Shown here: piece by piece, positions 37,939 to 49,511 of the stretch | Layout: each line of letters begins with the position of its first letter | Numbering within the stretch: position 1 is the stretch's first letter | Source: Robertmurraya siralis | GTDB lineage: Bacteria > Bacillota > Bacilli > Bacillales > Cytobacillaceae | DNA: 53,951 nucleotides | Direction: 5' to 3' | Assembly (NCBI RefSeq): GCF_005502275.1 | Contig: NZ_SWLZ01000029.1 | Coordinates: 1 to 53,951, forward strand | The notes under the pieces: generated by a model | The model's input: the letters and a program-made list of their open reading frames with translations, nothing else | Database searches by the model: none | What the model was told of the DNA's origin: nothing | Made by a program: the position numbers and the translations under genes

Positions 37939-37968
37939 ATTATAACAGTGTTTAAAAATAGTTGTCAA
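37939..37968 (-). promoter_or_regulatory. Veg promoter, distal
   Basis: Minus-strand TTGACA (37963-37968), 18 bp, TATAAT (37939-37944), both hexamers perfect. It lies 41 bp upstream of the proximal promoter. Confidence 0.8.
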
Positions 37969-38015
37969 TAGATTTTATTCCACATTTTTTTCTAATTTTC
38001 TACAATAAAGTTTTT

Positions 38016-38135
38016 TTGCGTAGCAAAAAGAACTTTCCTTAATATTGCGTTAGCGAAAATAACCTTCCTCCATATTGCATTAGCGAAAATAGCTTTCTTA
38101 AGCTTCACGTCAGAGAAAGAACTCCCTTGTTGTTG
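38016..38135. repeat. Degenerate tandem repeat, about 30-bp period
   Basis: Three to four diverged units of about 30 bp. Unit 1 (38016-38044), unit 2 (38045-38074) and unit 3 (38075-38103) each begin TTGCRTTAGCGAAAA and end in CTTTCCTTAATA-like sequence; unit 4 (from about 38105) is weaker. It lies in the gap between yabG and the veg promoters. No frame or promoter is associated with it. Confidence 0.6.
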
Positions 38136-38285
38136 TTTCACACTAGCAAAGATCGTTCACGCAAACAGCAATAATTCTTCTTTGCGGTAAAAAACTTTCT
38201 CTTAATAGACTTTCCTTATTTGACAGAAATATGTATGTCAGCAAAAAATACGGTAAAAATGTTGAAAAATATGTATTTGTTTTCT

Positions 38286-38328
38286 CATTGAGAGGGAGCG
38301 AGAATACTTGGCTCGACCTCTCTCAATG
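38286..38328. repeat. Long inverted repeat after yabG
   Basis: Arms CATTGAGAGGGAGCGAG and CTCGACCTCTCTCAATG, nearly fully complementary with one bulge, around a 9-base loop, 36 bp past the yabG stop. There is no T run on either side, so it may end yabG mRNA by stabilising it rather than as a classical terminator. Confidence 0.65.
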
Positions 38329-38363
38329 AAATTGTTGAAATCCATCTCTTTTTGTCGGAAATT

Positions 38364-39242
38364 TTACTTCTGATTTTCAGAATGAAATGGCATCCCCGTT
38401 CTTAATATCCCTTTGGTTTCAATACCACCAAGTCCTTTTTCACCTGTTAAAGTATTCCGCAGCACATCCCAAACATTAATCCTTTCCATAAAAGGGGTAA
38501 AACTAATCTTTGCGACAATATAAACCGGGTCTAAAGCATGAATATTAACGCGAGATGGAGAACTGGCAAAATTAGCTCCGGCATGTATGAGCGACTCAAA
38601 ATGGGATTGGCAAGCACCAGCAAAAATCACCAACTGATCTAAGTTCGGAATCCTTTTCCTTGCCTCTCTCACCGTTTGAACGAAGAACTTCGAATGCCGA
38701 TAAGCGTTGATATCTCCAATCGCTCCCTTTGATTTAGAGTAAGCATCATGTCCGGTAATGACCAATATATCTGGGCGATAATATTCGATAAGATGACTTA
38801 TTCTTTGCGGCATTTCTTTTTCATTACAATGAATCCCAGTCACAGGTATTCCGATCTTCTCATAAAGACTTAAACATTTTTTCAGATAAGATGGATCTCC
38901 ATCGATATGAAGAACACGGCCGGGGAGTTGAAAATAGTTGACCTTCATTTTATAGCCTTCCGTCGTATCGTATTCCTGTCTTTGCTTTAATAAATCAATA
39001 TCCTGCTTAAACAGTCGAAAGGATTGCTCTTCTAAAGAACGGAACTCCTGCGTTAGTTCCATCCTCTTCATTTGGTCAATCAGCAACAGATCTTCATAGG
39101 GAGCATCCGCGATTAAACGAAAATCCTCACCATACAGCACCACTTTTTTTCGACCATTTTCTTCTTTAATATCGATGACACGGAATAAAATGTCACATTT
39201 ATAAGAAATTCTCCCAACAACATCCATGAGGTTAATCGTCAC
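38364..39242 (-). CDS. yabG: Sporulation-specific protease YabG
   Basis: Mother-cell cysteine protease that processes spore coat proteins and assists their cross-linking. The 292-residue protein matches the YabG family; the likely catalytic residues are His165 in ITGHDAYSK and Cys211 in IFAGACQSHFESL, which correspond to the His and Cys identified in B. subtilis YabG. The GTG start (39240-39242) has GGAG upstream with a 9-bp spacer. A sigmaK promoter lies 80 bp upstream, consistent with late mother-cell expression. Its 3' flank carries a long inverted repeat and a degenerate tandem repeat. Confidence 0.95.
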   Translation of the reverse strand: MTINLMDVVGRISYKCDILFRVIDIKEENGRKKVVLYGEDFRLIADAPYEDLLLIDQMKRMELTQEFRSLEEQSFRLFKQDIDLLKQRQEYDTTEGYKMKVNYFQLPGRVLHIDGDPSYLKKCLSLYEKIGIPVTGIHCNEKEMPQRISHLIEYYRPDILVITGHDAYSKSKGAIGDINAYRHSKFFVQTVREARKRIPNLDQLVIFAGACQSHFESLIHAGANFASSPSRVNIHALDPVYIVAKISFTPFMERINVWDVLRNTLTGEKGLGGIETKGILRTGMPFHSENQK

Positions 39243-39321
39243 TGAACGTCACTCCAATTAGCACAAATAGAGCCCCCTTTTTATAGAGGGATGAACAAAC
39301 AAAAAATCTAGTTGTTTTTTT

Positions 39322-39349
39322 TAAAATATGCATTGGACAAAAAACATGT
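39322..39349 (-). promoter_or_regulatory. SigmaK promoter of yabG
   Basis: Minus-strand -10 CATATTTTA (39322-39330) matches CATAnnnTA; the -35 AC lies at 39348-39349 with the correct 17-bp spacer. Confidence 0.65.
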
Positions 39350-39501
39350 GCTTTTAACGGAGCATTTAGGAAAAGGTAAGAGAAAAAACACTGTCAAATC
39401 ACATAGCTTAAAAAAATGTTCTTGAACGGCAATCTTAACGACTTTCTCTTTTGTTATTAGCATTTAACGGCTCCAGCGCTTGCGAAATAGCTTTCATGTT
39501 T

Positions 39502-39544
39502 AAAGGGTGTCTAAGCAGCTAATATTACTGCTTAGACACCCTTT
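39502..39544 (-). terminator. Terminator of rsmA
   Basis: Seventeen-bp near-perfect stem AAAGGGTGTCTAAGCAG paired with its complement around a 9-base loop, 12 bp past the rsmA stop. Confidence 0.9.
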
Positions 39545-39555
39545 ACTTAACAGTT

Positions 39556-40987
<1,432 letters not shown>

Positions 40988-41138
40988 AAATCCTCCTCAT
41001 CCATTTACCAGTGATTCGTACGCAATGAAACCCTACCTGAAAAATCTTATATTTTTTTTGAAAAAAAACAAATATATTTGAAACATTTTTGTAATCTTAA
41101 TCGTCTATATTAGTGTAAAGAAAAATAGGCCAAAAAAC

Positions 41139-41164
41139 AAAAAAAGCAGAGGATGCCCCCTGCT
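41139..41164 (-). terminator. Terminator of yabE
   Basis: Stem AGCAGGGG / CCTCTGCT with a GCAT loop and seven T on the minus strand, 30 bp past the yabE stop. Confidence 0.85.
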
Positions 41165-41194
41165 CAGCATGACTTTTTATAAGTGCGTACAATC

Positions 41195-42379
41195 TTAATT
41201 CAAGATCTTGATTTTAACATTTTTCCTGCCCCAGCGATAAGCAGCAGACTGGGAAGAAAAGAATACATCAATCTTATTTCCCTTGATGGCTGATCCAGTA
41301 TCAGCAGCTATTGCATAGCCATATCCTTCAACATATACCTTTGTTCCCAAAGGAATAACTCTAGGATCGACTGCAATGATTTTTGCGCCTGGGTTTGCCT
41401 TCAAATTATATCCAGTTGCGGTAATACCTGAGCAGCCATTACAGTTAGCTGTGTAGGCAGTAGAACTTACTGTAAATTCTCTACTCACATTATTATTCGT
41501 CCCACGTGATACGGTTTGTGCAACGGCCTTCGTTCCAACCGCTACAACTTGATCACGCTTTTCTTTCAAAGTTGACTCTTTTAGTAATTTTCGGGATACT
41601 TCTTTCCCGTTTTCCAAGACAACTTCGTATTCCTTCTTAAGCAGTCCCTCTTGCCCACTCGTTACGGTTTTTTCCGTTCCCTTGGCAAGTTTACTATCTT
41701 GTTTCGTGACAACAGCAAATCTAACTGGTTCTTCCACTACATCGGTGACCTTTTCAACTCGAATGACGTTAATAATAGCGTCTTCTTTGACTGTTTCATC
41801 CATATTCGGCTCAACTCGGTCTAATTCATTCAGCTTGATTTCTTGTTGTGATAAAAAGTCAGCGACCGTAGTCGAAGTGGACCATACTTGCTTTTCTTTT
41901 CCACCGTCATTCAGTGTGACAGAAAATGCCCTATCTATTTTGATTTGTAAGTCGTTTTTTATCTCTGTATCGATTTTTGGTTGAATCTTATCATGTTCGT
42001 TTAAAGAAACATTTTGCTCTTTTAAAAATTCTTCAACCGTATTAGCTGTTGTCCAGACTTGTTTCTTTTCGTTTTCCTTAACCATCTGAACCTGCTTTGC
42101 TGGTTTCCATTCAACCTTTAAATTGTCCTTGACCTTCGTATCGGCTGATGGAGACACATAGTCTTCTGAGTGAAGAGAAATATCTAATTCCTCCAGTACT
42201 TCTTTAATTGTTCCTGCGTGTGTTTTAACAATCTTTTCTTGACCGTCTAGCGTTAGTGCTACAGTTTTTTTCGTAGTTTCATAGAAAACAAACCCAAAAG
42301 CTGCAACAAAAACTACGAAACTAGCTCCTACAACGGCTAATTTCTTTTTACTCAAAGACTTGGAAAACAGGTTTTTCAT
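41195..42379 (-). CDS. yabE: Cell-wall protein with DUF348, G5 and 3D domains (YabE, resuscitation factor-like)
   Basis: A 394-residue exported protein: basic N-terminus and a signal/anchor helix (about 13-33), three DUF348 (YabE-type) repeats (about 37-80, 95-140, 150-195), a G5 domain (about 205-285) and a C-terminal 3D domain (about 302-390) with the three conserved Asp residues seen in IAVDPRVIP, AADTGSAI and NKIDVFF. The 3D domain is a lytic transglycosylase-type fold, so it likely acts on peptidoglycan. The ATG at 42377-42379 is conventional but lies 23 bp from the AGGAGG; an in-frame ATC (42392-42394) is 8 bp from it (see findings). A sigmaA promoter is at 42422-42451. Confidence 0.92.
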   Translation of the reverse strand: MKNLFSKSLSKKKLAVVGASFVVFVAAFGFVFYETTKKTVALTLDGQEKIVKTHAGTIKEVLEELDISLHSEDYVSPSADTKVKDNLKVEWKPAKQVQMVKENEKKQVWTTANTVEEFLKEQNVSLNEHDKIQPKIDTEIKNDLQIKIDRAFSVTLNDGGKEKQVWSTSTTVADFLSQQEIKLNELDRVEPNMDETVKEDAIINVIRVEKVTDVVEEPVRFAVVTKQDSKLAKGTEKTVTSGQEGLLKKEYEVVLENGKEVSRKLLKESTLKEKRDQVVAVGTKAVAQTVSRGTNNNVSREFTVSSTAYTANCNGCSGITATGYNLKANPGAKIIAVDPRVIPLGTKVYVEGYGYAIAADTGSAIKGNKIDVFFSSQSAAYRWGRKNVKIKILN

Positions 42380-42421
42380 GTTCTTGATTACGATGAAAAA
42401 CGCCTCCTTCTCTCTCGAGTG

Positions 42422-42451
42422 ATTATATAGAACTTAACCTGCACATGTCAA
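42422..42451 (-). promoter_or_regulatory. SigmaA promoter of yabE
   Basis: Minus-strand TTGACA (42446-42451), 18 bp, TATAAT (42422-42427), both hexamers perfect; the leader is about 35 nt. Confidence 0.75.
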
Positions 42452-42614
42452 CCCTCCACCCTCCAAACATATTCCCTATTATGCGAAATATATCCAAAAA
42501 AGGAAAGAGGGACTTATCGACATGGTTATCCTATGAAGAAAAGGAGACATGTAGAACTTTTTAGAATAGGAATTCATTTGGACAAGCATCCTTGTATTTC
42601 GACAGCATTCTATA

Positions 42615-43382
42615 TCATTTTATGGCGAATAATTTTTTTGCATTTGCCGTTGTAATTCGGGCAACTTCCTCATAAGAAATCCCTTTTAACTCTGCAATTT
42701 GTTCAGCCACAAGTTTGACATAACCTGGTTCATTTCGTTTTCCTCTGTAAGGATGAGGAGCTAAATAAGGACAATCCGTTTCAATTAGCAGTTTTTCCAG
42801 CGGAACGGCTTCAGCCACTTCCTTTGGTTTTCTTGCATTTTTAAACGTAACCGGTCCTCCGAGCGAAATATAGAAATTCATGTTTAGGCATTCTTGAGCT
42901 ACCTCAACACTCCCACTAAAACAGTGCATGATCCCTCCAACTTCAGAGGCACCCTCCTCTTTTAAAATCTCCACAATATCTGCTGTCGCCTCCCGATTAT
43001 GTATAACAATTGGCAAATTCACCTTTTTCGCAAGCTGAATTTGCTTTCGAAACACTTCTTTTTGAATCTCCCTTGGCGACTTATCCCAATAATAATCAAG
43101 CCCCATCTCTCCAATTGCCACCACCTTTGGATGGCTTGAAAGCTCTTCGATCCACGCTAAATCCTCGTCATTCATATCAATGGCATCAACTGGGTGCCAG
43201 CCTACACTGGCATACATAAAATCATATTTTTCTACCAGTTCCATGGCTCTTGTAATCGTCGGGCGATCAAATCCGACAATGACCATATTCTCTACTCCAT
43301 TTTCTTGTGCCCTTGTAATAACTTCCTCTAAATCCTCGTCAAATTGTTCAGCATTTAAATGGGCGTGTGTGTCGAATAACAT
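42615..43382 (-). CDS. yabD: TatD-family metal-dependent deoxyribonuclease (YabD/DayD)
   Basis: A 255-residue TIM-barrel metallohydrolase of the TatD family with the metal ligands in LFDTHAHLN (two His), the Glu in AIGEMGLDYYW, a His in IVIHNREA, a His in GIMHCFSGS and the Asp in IETDCPYLAPHPYRGKRNEP. It probably acts as a 3'-5' exonuclease or in DNA quality control; the substrate is not fixed by sequence. ATG at 43380-43382 is preferred to a TTG one codon upstream because GGGGG is 8 bp before it. It lies between metG and yabE. Confidence 0.93.
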   Translation of the reverse strand: MLFDTHAHLNAEQFDEDLEEVITRAQENGVENMVIVGFDRPTITRAMELVEKYDFMYASVGWHPVDAIDMNDEDLAWIEELSSHPKVVAIGEMGLDYYWDKSPREIQKEVFRKQIQLAKKVNLPIVIHNREATADIVEILKEEGASEVGGIMHCFSGSVEVAQECLNMNFYISLGGPVTFKNARKPKEVAEAVPLEKLLIETDCPYLAPHPYRGKRNEPGYVKLVAEQIAELKGISYEEVARITTANAKKLFAIK

Positions 43383-43568
43383 CAAAATTCCCCCTTCATT
43401 TCATATATTATTTTTGTGTTACAAAATTTTCTTTTTCTTTTCTTTTTCATGTATCAACCTAGTAATATTTTAGAAAAACAGTAAATAAACATAGAAATTA
43501 TCGCAAGAAAGTGATTTTTTTAGAATAATCTTATTGTATCAATTCAATTTATTATTTAAACAAAATAA

Positions 43569-43619
43569 AGCATAGAAATGTTTCGTGCAAGTTTGTTACA
43601 CGTGAAACATTTCTATGCT
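43569..43619 (-). terminator. Terminator of metG
   Basis: Sixteen-bp perfect stem AGCATAGAAATGTTTC / GAAACATTTCTATGCT, extended by CGTG/CACG, with an 11-base loop and then TTATTTTG on the minus strand. Confidence 0.85.
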
Positions 43620-43633
43620 CCTTGCAGACATTT

Positions 43634-45595
<1,962 letters not shown>

Positions 45596-45629
45596 TCATA
45601 GGGATTTAGATTAATCAGGTTCCTCCTTT

Positions 45630-45960
45630 AAGAAGATCCCTCATAAGTCGTATTTATATATTTTTAGAAAAAAATGGACGAATTGTGTTTAACTGGATTA
45701 TAAATTGGGTACATTTACAATACTCAAACGAATACTCTTACAAAATAGATAAAACTAAAGCCAGTACACTCGTCATCTTTACCTATTCTATCATCAAAAT
45801 ATACATAAAAATAAGAAAATGTGCAACCTGCTCTTCCCTTTATCATCGTACTGTGTTTTTACGGCTTCACCACTGCGAAAAAATTTTCAAAAAAAAGAAA
45901 ATGACCACCATAAACTAGTAAACGTATTCGTATAATCTCTTATACCGTTTAAAACAATAG
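45630..45960. other. metG-abrB divergent intergenic region
   Basis: About 330 bp of A/T-rich DNA between two divergent genes. A short open frame at 45685-45918 (plus) lacks a ribosome site and recognisable features and is not supported. The metG promoter should lie here on the minus strand, but I saw only a TATAAT without a good -35. Confidence 0.5.
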
Positions 45961-46004
45961 ATTTTGACATTCCAGTAATTACTAAAAAAATGAATATAAA
46001 ATTA

Positions 46005-46070
46005 TTGACGTTTATGGGAATAACTGTTATTATTGTATCTAGAAAGAAATTTGTCGAATAATGACGAAAA
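46005..46070 (+). promoter_or_regulatory. abrB promoter with two Spo0A boxes
   Basis: TTGACG (46005-46010), 17 bp, TATTAT (46028-46033). Just downstream of the start site lie two 0A boxes, TTTGTCGAA (46050-46058) and TGACGAAAA (46062-46070), arranged as in the B. subtilis abrB repressor site. This predicts repression of abrB by Spo0A~P. Confidence 0.85.
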
Positions 46071-46116
46071 GAAATAGATAGAGAAAAATTTTTGGAGATT
46101 GAGAGGAGATATTTAA

Positions 46117-46404
46117 ATGAAATCTACAGGTATTGTTCGTAAGGTTGATGAGCTTGGTCGTGTGGTTATTCCAATCGAGTTAAGACGTACATTAGGTATT
46201 GCAGAAAAGGACGCATTAGAAATCTATGTAGATGATGAGCGCATTGTTTTGAAGAAATACAAGCCTAACATGACTTGTCAAGTTACTGGAGAAGTTTCTG
46301 ATGATAATGTAACATTCGCTGATGGCAAGCTTATTTTAAGCCGTGACGGCGCTGAAAAGCTTTTAAAAGAAATTCAAGAAGCTTTCCAAACAACAAAAGC
46401 TTAA
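46117..46404 (+). CDS. abrB: Transition-state regulator AbrB
   Basis: DNA-binding repressor of post-exponential genes (spoVG, spo0H and others). The 95-residue protein has the AbrB swapped-hairpin N-domain, STGIVRKVDELGRVVIPIEL and on to residue 50, and a C-terminal multimerisation domain. It is one of two genes on the plus strand, divergent from metG, as in B. subtilis where it is also opposite to its neighbours. The ATG (46117-46119) has GAGAGGAG upstream. The promoter carries two 0A boxes. It is a paralogue of SpoVT (24632-25168), and one of its classic targets, spoVG, is also in this window. Confidence 0.97.
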   Translation: MKSTGIVRKVDELGRVVIPIELRRTLGIAEKDALEIYVDDERIVLKKYKPNMTCQVTGEVSDDNVTFADGKLILSRDGAEKLLKEIQEAFQTTKA

Positions 46405-46429
46405 GGCATTTTTTGAAAAACCAATATGT

Positions 46430-46459
46430 AAAGGCTTCTTTTCTTAAGAAGCCTTTTTG
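46430..46459. terminator. Bidirectional terminator between abrB and rsmI
   Basis: Stem AAAGGCTTCTT / AAGAAGCCTTT with a 5-base loop, T run on the plus strand and A run before it, so it can end both abrB (plus) and rsmI (minus). Confidence 0.85.
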
Positions 46460-46468
46460 TTTTGCCAA

Positions 46469-47344
46469 CTAGCCCTTGATATGGTAGGCATGATAGACAT
46501 CTCTCTTATTCATATTTCGATCCTTTGCCGTTTGTTTAATTGCCTCTTTCGATGAAAAGCCTTGTTCTGTCATATAGTGCTTAATATGCTCCTGAAGTGA
46601 AAGCTCTTCCCACCATGTATTTTTTTCTTCTGCCCGCTTATTGCTTCCTTCAATAATGAGGCAAAATTCCCCTCGAACTTCATCACTAGACGCCCACTGT
46701 ATCACTTCACTAATGGTACCTCGAATAAATTCTTCATATCGCTTTGTTAGCTCTCGACAAAGAGAAATTTGCCTTTCGCCAAATACGGCATAGAGTTGCT
46801 CAAGCGTTTCCTTTAATCGATGCGGAGATTCATATAAAATGAGCGTAGACATCATCTTTGACAATTCTTCCAGCTCTTTCATTTTCTCTTTCTTTTGCCT
46901 AGGCAAAAACCCATAAAAATAAAATGGTTGTGTCGCTAATCCCGAAGCTATTAGAGCTGTTAAGGCAGCATTTGCTCCTGGAAGGGGAACGACCGTTAAT
47001 TGTTCGTTCACTGCTGCTACAACTAATTCATAACCCGGATCCGAAATCGTTGGCATCCCAGCATCACTTACTAACGCTATTTTCCCACCCTCTTTAAGCC
47101 TTTCAATCAGCTTCGCTCCACTGGCTTCTTTATTATGTTCATGATAGCTCACCACAGGGGTGGAAATCTCAAAATGATTGCAAAGCTTTTTCGTGTTTCT
47201 TGTATCCTCTGCAGCAATATAGTCACTTTCCTTTAAAAGACGCACTGCCCGAAAACTCATATCCTCTAAATTCCCAATTGGTGTGGGAACTAAATATAGA
47301 ATTCCCTTTTGTTGTTCATTTTCAAAGCTCTTTTGCTGCCACAT
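46469..47344 (-). CDS. rsmI: 16S rRNA (cytidine-2'-O) methyltransferase
   Basis: Methylates C1402 ribose in 16S rRNA. The 291-residue protein is a tetrapyrrole-methylase-fold enzyme with the family motifs LVPTPIGNLEDMSFRAV, AAEDTRNTKKL, LVSDAGMPTISDPG and PLPGANAALTALIASG. ATG at 47342-47344 is chosen over one five codons upstream because GGGGTG is 7 bp before it. It follows trmN6 with only 20 bp between, where B. subtilis has the small gene yazA. Confidence 0.95.
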   Translation of the reverse strand: MWQQKSFENEQQKGILYLVPTPIGNLEDMSFRAVRLLKESDYIAAEDTRNTKKLCNHFEISTPVVSYHEHNKEASGAKLIERLKEGGKIALVSDAGMPTISDPGYELVVAAVNEQLTVVPLPGANAALTALIASGLATQPFYFYGFLPRQKKEKMKELEELSKMMSTLILYESPHRLKETLEQLYAVFGERQISLCRELTKRYEEFIRGTISEVIQWASSDEVRGEFCLIIEGSNKRAEEKNTWWEELSLQEHIKHYMTEQGFSSKEAIKQTAKDRNMNKRDVYHAYHIKG

Positions 47345-47364
47345 ATTTTTACACCCCATCTCAT

Positions 47365-48111
47365 TTACTGCTTATCTCCAAACAGGATATCCTTTATTTC
47401 AGCCGAATACTCATTATCATCATGGTAAACAACAAGAGGCGGGAGAATCTTCAAGTCTGCCTTCCCATCTTTTATTGCTTCTACTAACAGCGTATTGGCT
47501 TCCTTCCCTTGCTTCGGATAGACAAATTGAACTTTTTTAGGCTCTAACCGATATTGTCTCATCAGTGTAATCATATCCAATAATCTCCCGGGTCGATGGA
47601 CAAACGCCACCTTTCCGCCTTGCTTCACAAGTTGGCTGGATACGCGAATGGCATCCTCCAATGTACAGAAAATTTCATGACGGGCAATAGCTAAATGCTC
47701 ATTTTCATTCATTTCTTCTTTCGATGGAGTTGGAAAATAAGGAGGGTTGCAAGTAACGACATCGTACTTACCCATCCCCAATTTTTGCGGCATATCGTTA
47801 ATATTTCCATGAATCATCTGCAGGCGACTATCCAGCTCATTATACTGGAAGCTTCTCTTCGCCATATCATACAAGCGTTCCTGAATCTCAACACCTGTTA
47901 TCTCTCCTTTTGTTCTCGTACTGAGAAATAGAGGTATCACACCATTTCCGCTACATAAATCAATAATTTTCCCTTTCTGAATCGGGACATAAACAAACTT
48001 GGCTAGTAAGACAGCGTCCAATGAAAAAGCAAAGACAGACGGACTTTGAATAATCCGCAAATCTTCTGCCAATAAATAATCCAAACGCTCATCTTCTTTT
48101 AATTGGACCAT
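47365..48111 (-). CDS. yabB: tRNA1(Val) (adenine-N6)-methyltransferase-like (YabB/TrmN6)
   Basis: A SAM-dependent methyltransferase of 248 residues with [16 protein letters not shown] (SAM loop), the catalytic CNPPYF (NPPY motif of N6-adenine methylases) and the TGVEIQERL segment. The E. coli homologue modifies A37 of tRNA-Val, so a tRNA target is likely. ATG (48109-48111) has GGAGG 8 bp upstream. It lies between yabA and rsmI; the nucleus of the gene order is that of B. subtilis without yazA. Confidence 0.9.
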   Translation of the reverse strand: MVQLKEDERLDYLLAEDLRIIQSPSVFAFSLDAVLLAKFVYVPIQKGKIIDLCSGNGVIPLFLSTRTKGEITGVEIQERLYDMAKRSFQYNELDSRLQMIHGNINDMPQKLGMGKYDVVTCNPPYFPTPSKEEMNENEHLAIARHEIFCTLEDAIRVSSQLVKQGGKVAFVHRPGRLLDMITLMRQYRLEPKKVQFVYPKQGKEANTLLVEAIKDGKADLKILPPLVVYHDDNEYSAEIKDILFGDKQ

Positions 48112-48269
48112 TCTTTTTCCTCCAGGTTTTTAAGTTCATCAAACGCTAGAAGCGCCTTTGAAGTATTTCCTTAATAAATGCGCCTGCTTCTATCATTTTT
48201 TATCCTCAACAAGGGCTAGTGCACGATGAGTGACAGGCATTAATGATCGTTGAAGTTAACTTGTACGCA

Positions 48270-48300
48270 GAAAAATGGTCTCCCTCATAAAGGAAGACCC
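48270..48300 (-). terminator. Terminator of yabA
   Basis: Stem GGTCTTCC / GGGAGACC with a 7-base loop followed by ATTTTTC on the minus strand, just past the yabA stop. Confidence 0.85.
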
Positions 48301-48303
48301 GAA

Positions 48304-48672
48304 TTACTTTTTATTAAGAAAAGATAAGCAAAAAAGACAATCGCCTTCTTTACGAGGGCTTCCAAAATGCAAGTTACAAATGTGGAAACCTTCCTGATAA
48401 AGTCTTGCTAAATTATCATACCCTTCCCCAATATCTACCGCTTTCTCATCAAGCTGCCCTGCAATTTTCGCTTGTTGCTTAGCCTGACTCTTTTTCCCTG
48501 CATTAGAGGTATGCTCCAGCCGACGTCTTAGATGATCATTCTCTAGCTTTAATGAGTTGTTCTCTTCAAGAATTTCTGCTAAATGCTCTTTTAACTCACC
48601 AAGCTGTTGATACAGCTGCCCAATCTGTACTTCCATATTACTCACTGAATCAAAGATTTCCTTTTTATTCAC
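48304..48672 (-). CDS. yabA: Replication initiation control protein YabA
   Basis: Negative regulator of DnaA that tethers it to DnaN. The 122-residue protein has an N-terminal leucine-zipper coiled coil (about 1-55, [19 protein letters not shown] then [15 protein letters not shown]) and a C-terminal zinc-binding DnaA/DnaN-interaction domain with the ligands His97, Cys99, Cys112 and Cys115. GTG at 48670-48672 is chosen because GAGGTG is 6 bp upstream; an earlier GTG overlaps that site. It follows ricT by 29 bp. Confidence 0.94.
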   Translation of the reverse strand: MNKKEIFDSVSNMEVQIGQLYQQLGELKEHLAEILEENNSLKLENDHLRRRLEHTSNAGKKSQAKQQAKIAGQLDEKAVDIGEGYDNLARLYQEGFHICNLHFGSPRKEGDCLFCLSFLNKK

Positions 48673-48701
48673 GCCTTCCACCTCTATCGTCCGTGGATCT
48701 C

Positions 48702-49511
48702 CTACATAGCGCCTTCCTTTAATATTTCATCCAGTGTATATTCGAGGACACGCTCTTGTTCTATCATTTCTACTTGTAAAATACGTTCTAATATATTTAA
48801 TCCAACCACTTTCCCTAATCCTGCCGGTGTACCAATGATTTCGCCCACATCTGGTAGCTGTTCCTTAGCCGTTTCATATTCGTCGTTCTCATACTTTAAA
48901 CAACACATAAGTCGGCCACATAAACCGGAAATTTTCGTTGGATTAAGGGATAGGTTTTGATCCTTAGCCATTTTAATGGATACAGGTTCAAAATCCCCTA
49001 AAAAGCTGGAGCAACAGAGCATTCTGCCACATGGTCCAATGCCACCCAGCATTTTCGCTTCATCTCTTACCCCAATTTGTCTCAGCTCAATTCGAGTTCT
49101 AAAAATCGCGGCCAGATCCTTAACGAGCTCTCTAAAATCAACCCGTCCATCGGCAGTAAAATAGAAAATAACCTTATTGCGGTCAAAGGTATATTCTACA
49201 TCTACCAGCTTCATATCAAGCTCATGTAAGTTGACCTTCTCACAACAAACCTCATACGCTTCCTTGGCAGACTGTTTGTTCTCTTCGACGATAAGCCGAT
49301 CCTTTTGATCTGCAATTCTCAGAACTTTTTTAAGTGGGAGAACTACATCGTGTTCTTCAACCTGCTTAGGGCCGATGACCACTCGACCGTACTCAACTCC
49401 CCTAACCGTCTCCACAATGACGAAATCGTCCTTTTGAATTAAGAGATCTCCGGGATCAAAATAATAGATTTTCCCCGCTTTTTTAAAGCGGACTCCCACT
49501 ACATTATACAA
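48702..49511 (-). CDS. ricT: RicT (YaaT), PSP1-domain regulator of RNase Y and phosphorelay
   Basis: Part of the RicA-RicF-RicT complex that carries Fe-S clusters, directs RNase Y processing and speeds the Spo0A phosphorelay. The 269-residue protein has the PSP1 core and the conserved Cys-rich segments [14 protein letters not shown] and [15 protein letters not shown], likely Fe-S ligands. TTG at 49509-49511 is chosen because GGAGGG lies 8 bp upstream and it gives the [19 protein letters not shown]-terminus of YaaT. It overlaps holB by 8 bp. Confidence 0.95.
   Translation of the reverse strand: MYNVVGVRFKKAGKIYYFDPGDLLIQKDDFVIVETVRGVEYGRVVIGPKQVEEHDVVLPLKKVLRIADQKDRLIVEENKQSAKEAYEVCCEKVNLHELDMKLVDVEYTFDRNKVIFYFTADGRVDFRELVKDLAAIFRTRIELRQIGVRDEAKMLGGIGPCGRMLCCSSFLGDFEPVSIKMAKDQNLSLNPTKISGLCGRLMCCLKYENDEYETAKEQLPDVGEIIGTPAGLGKVVGLNILERILQVEMIEQERVLEYTLDEILKEGAM

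Noticed and set aside
45685-45918. A 77-codon plus-strand frame between metG and abrB
   Set aside because: No ribosome site, A/T-rich composition and no recognisable motif.
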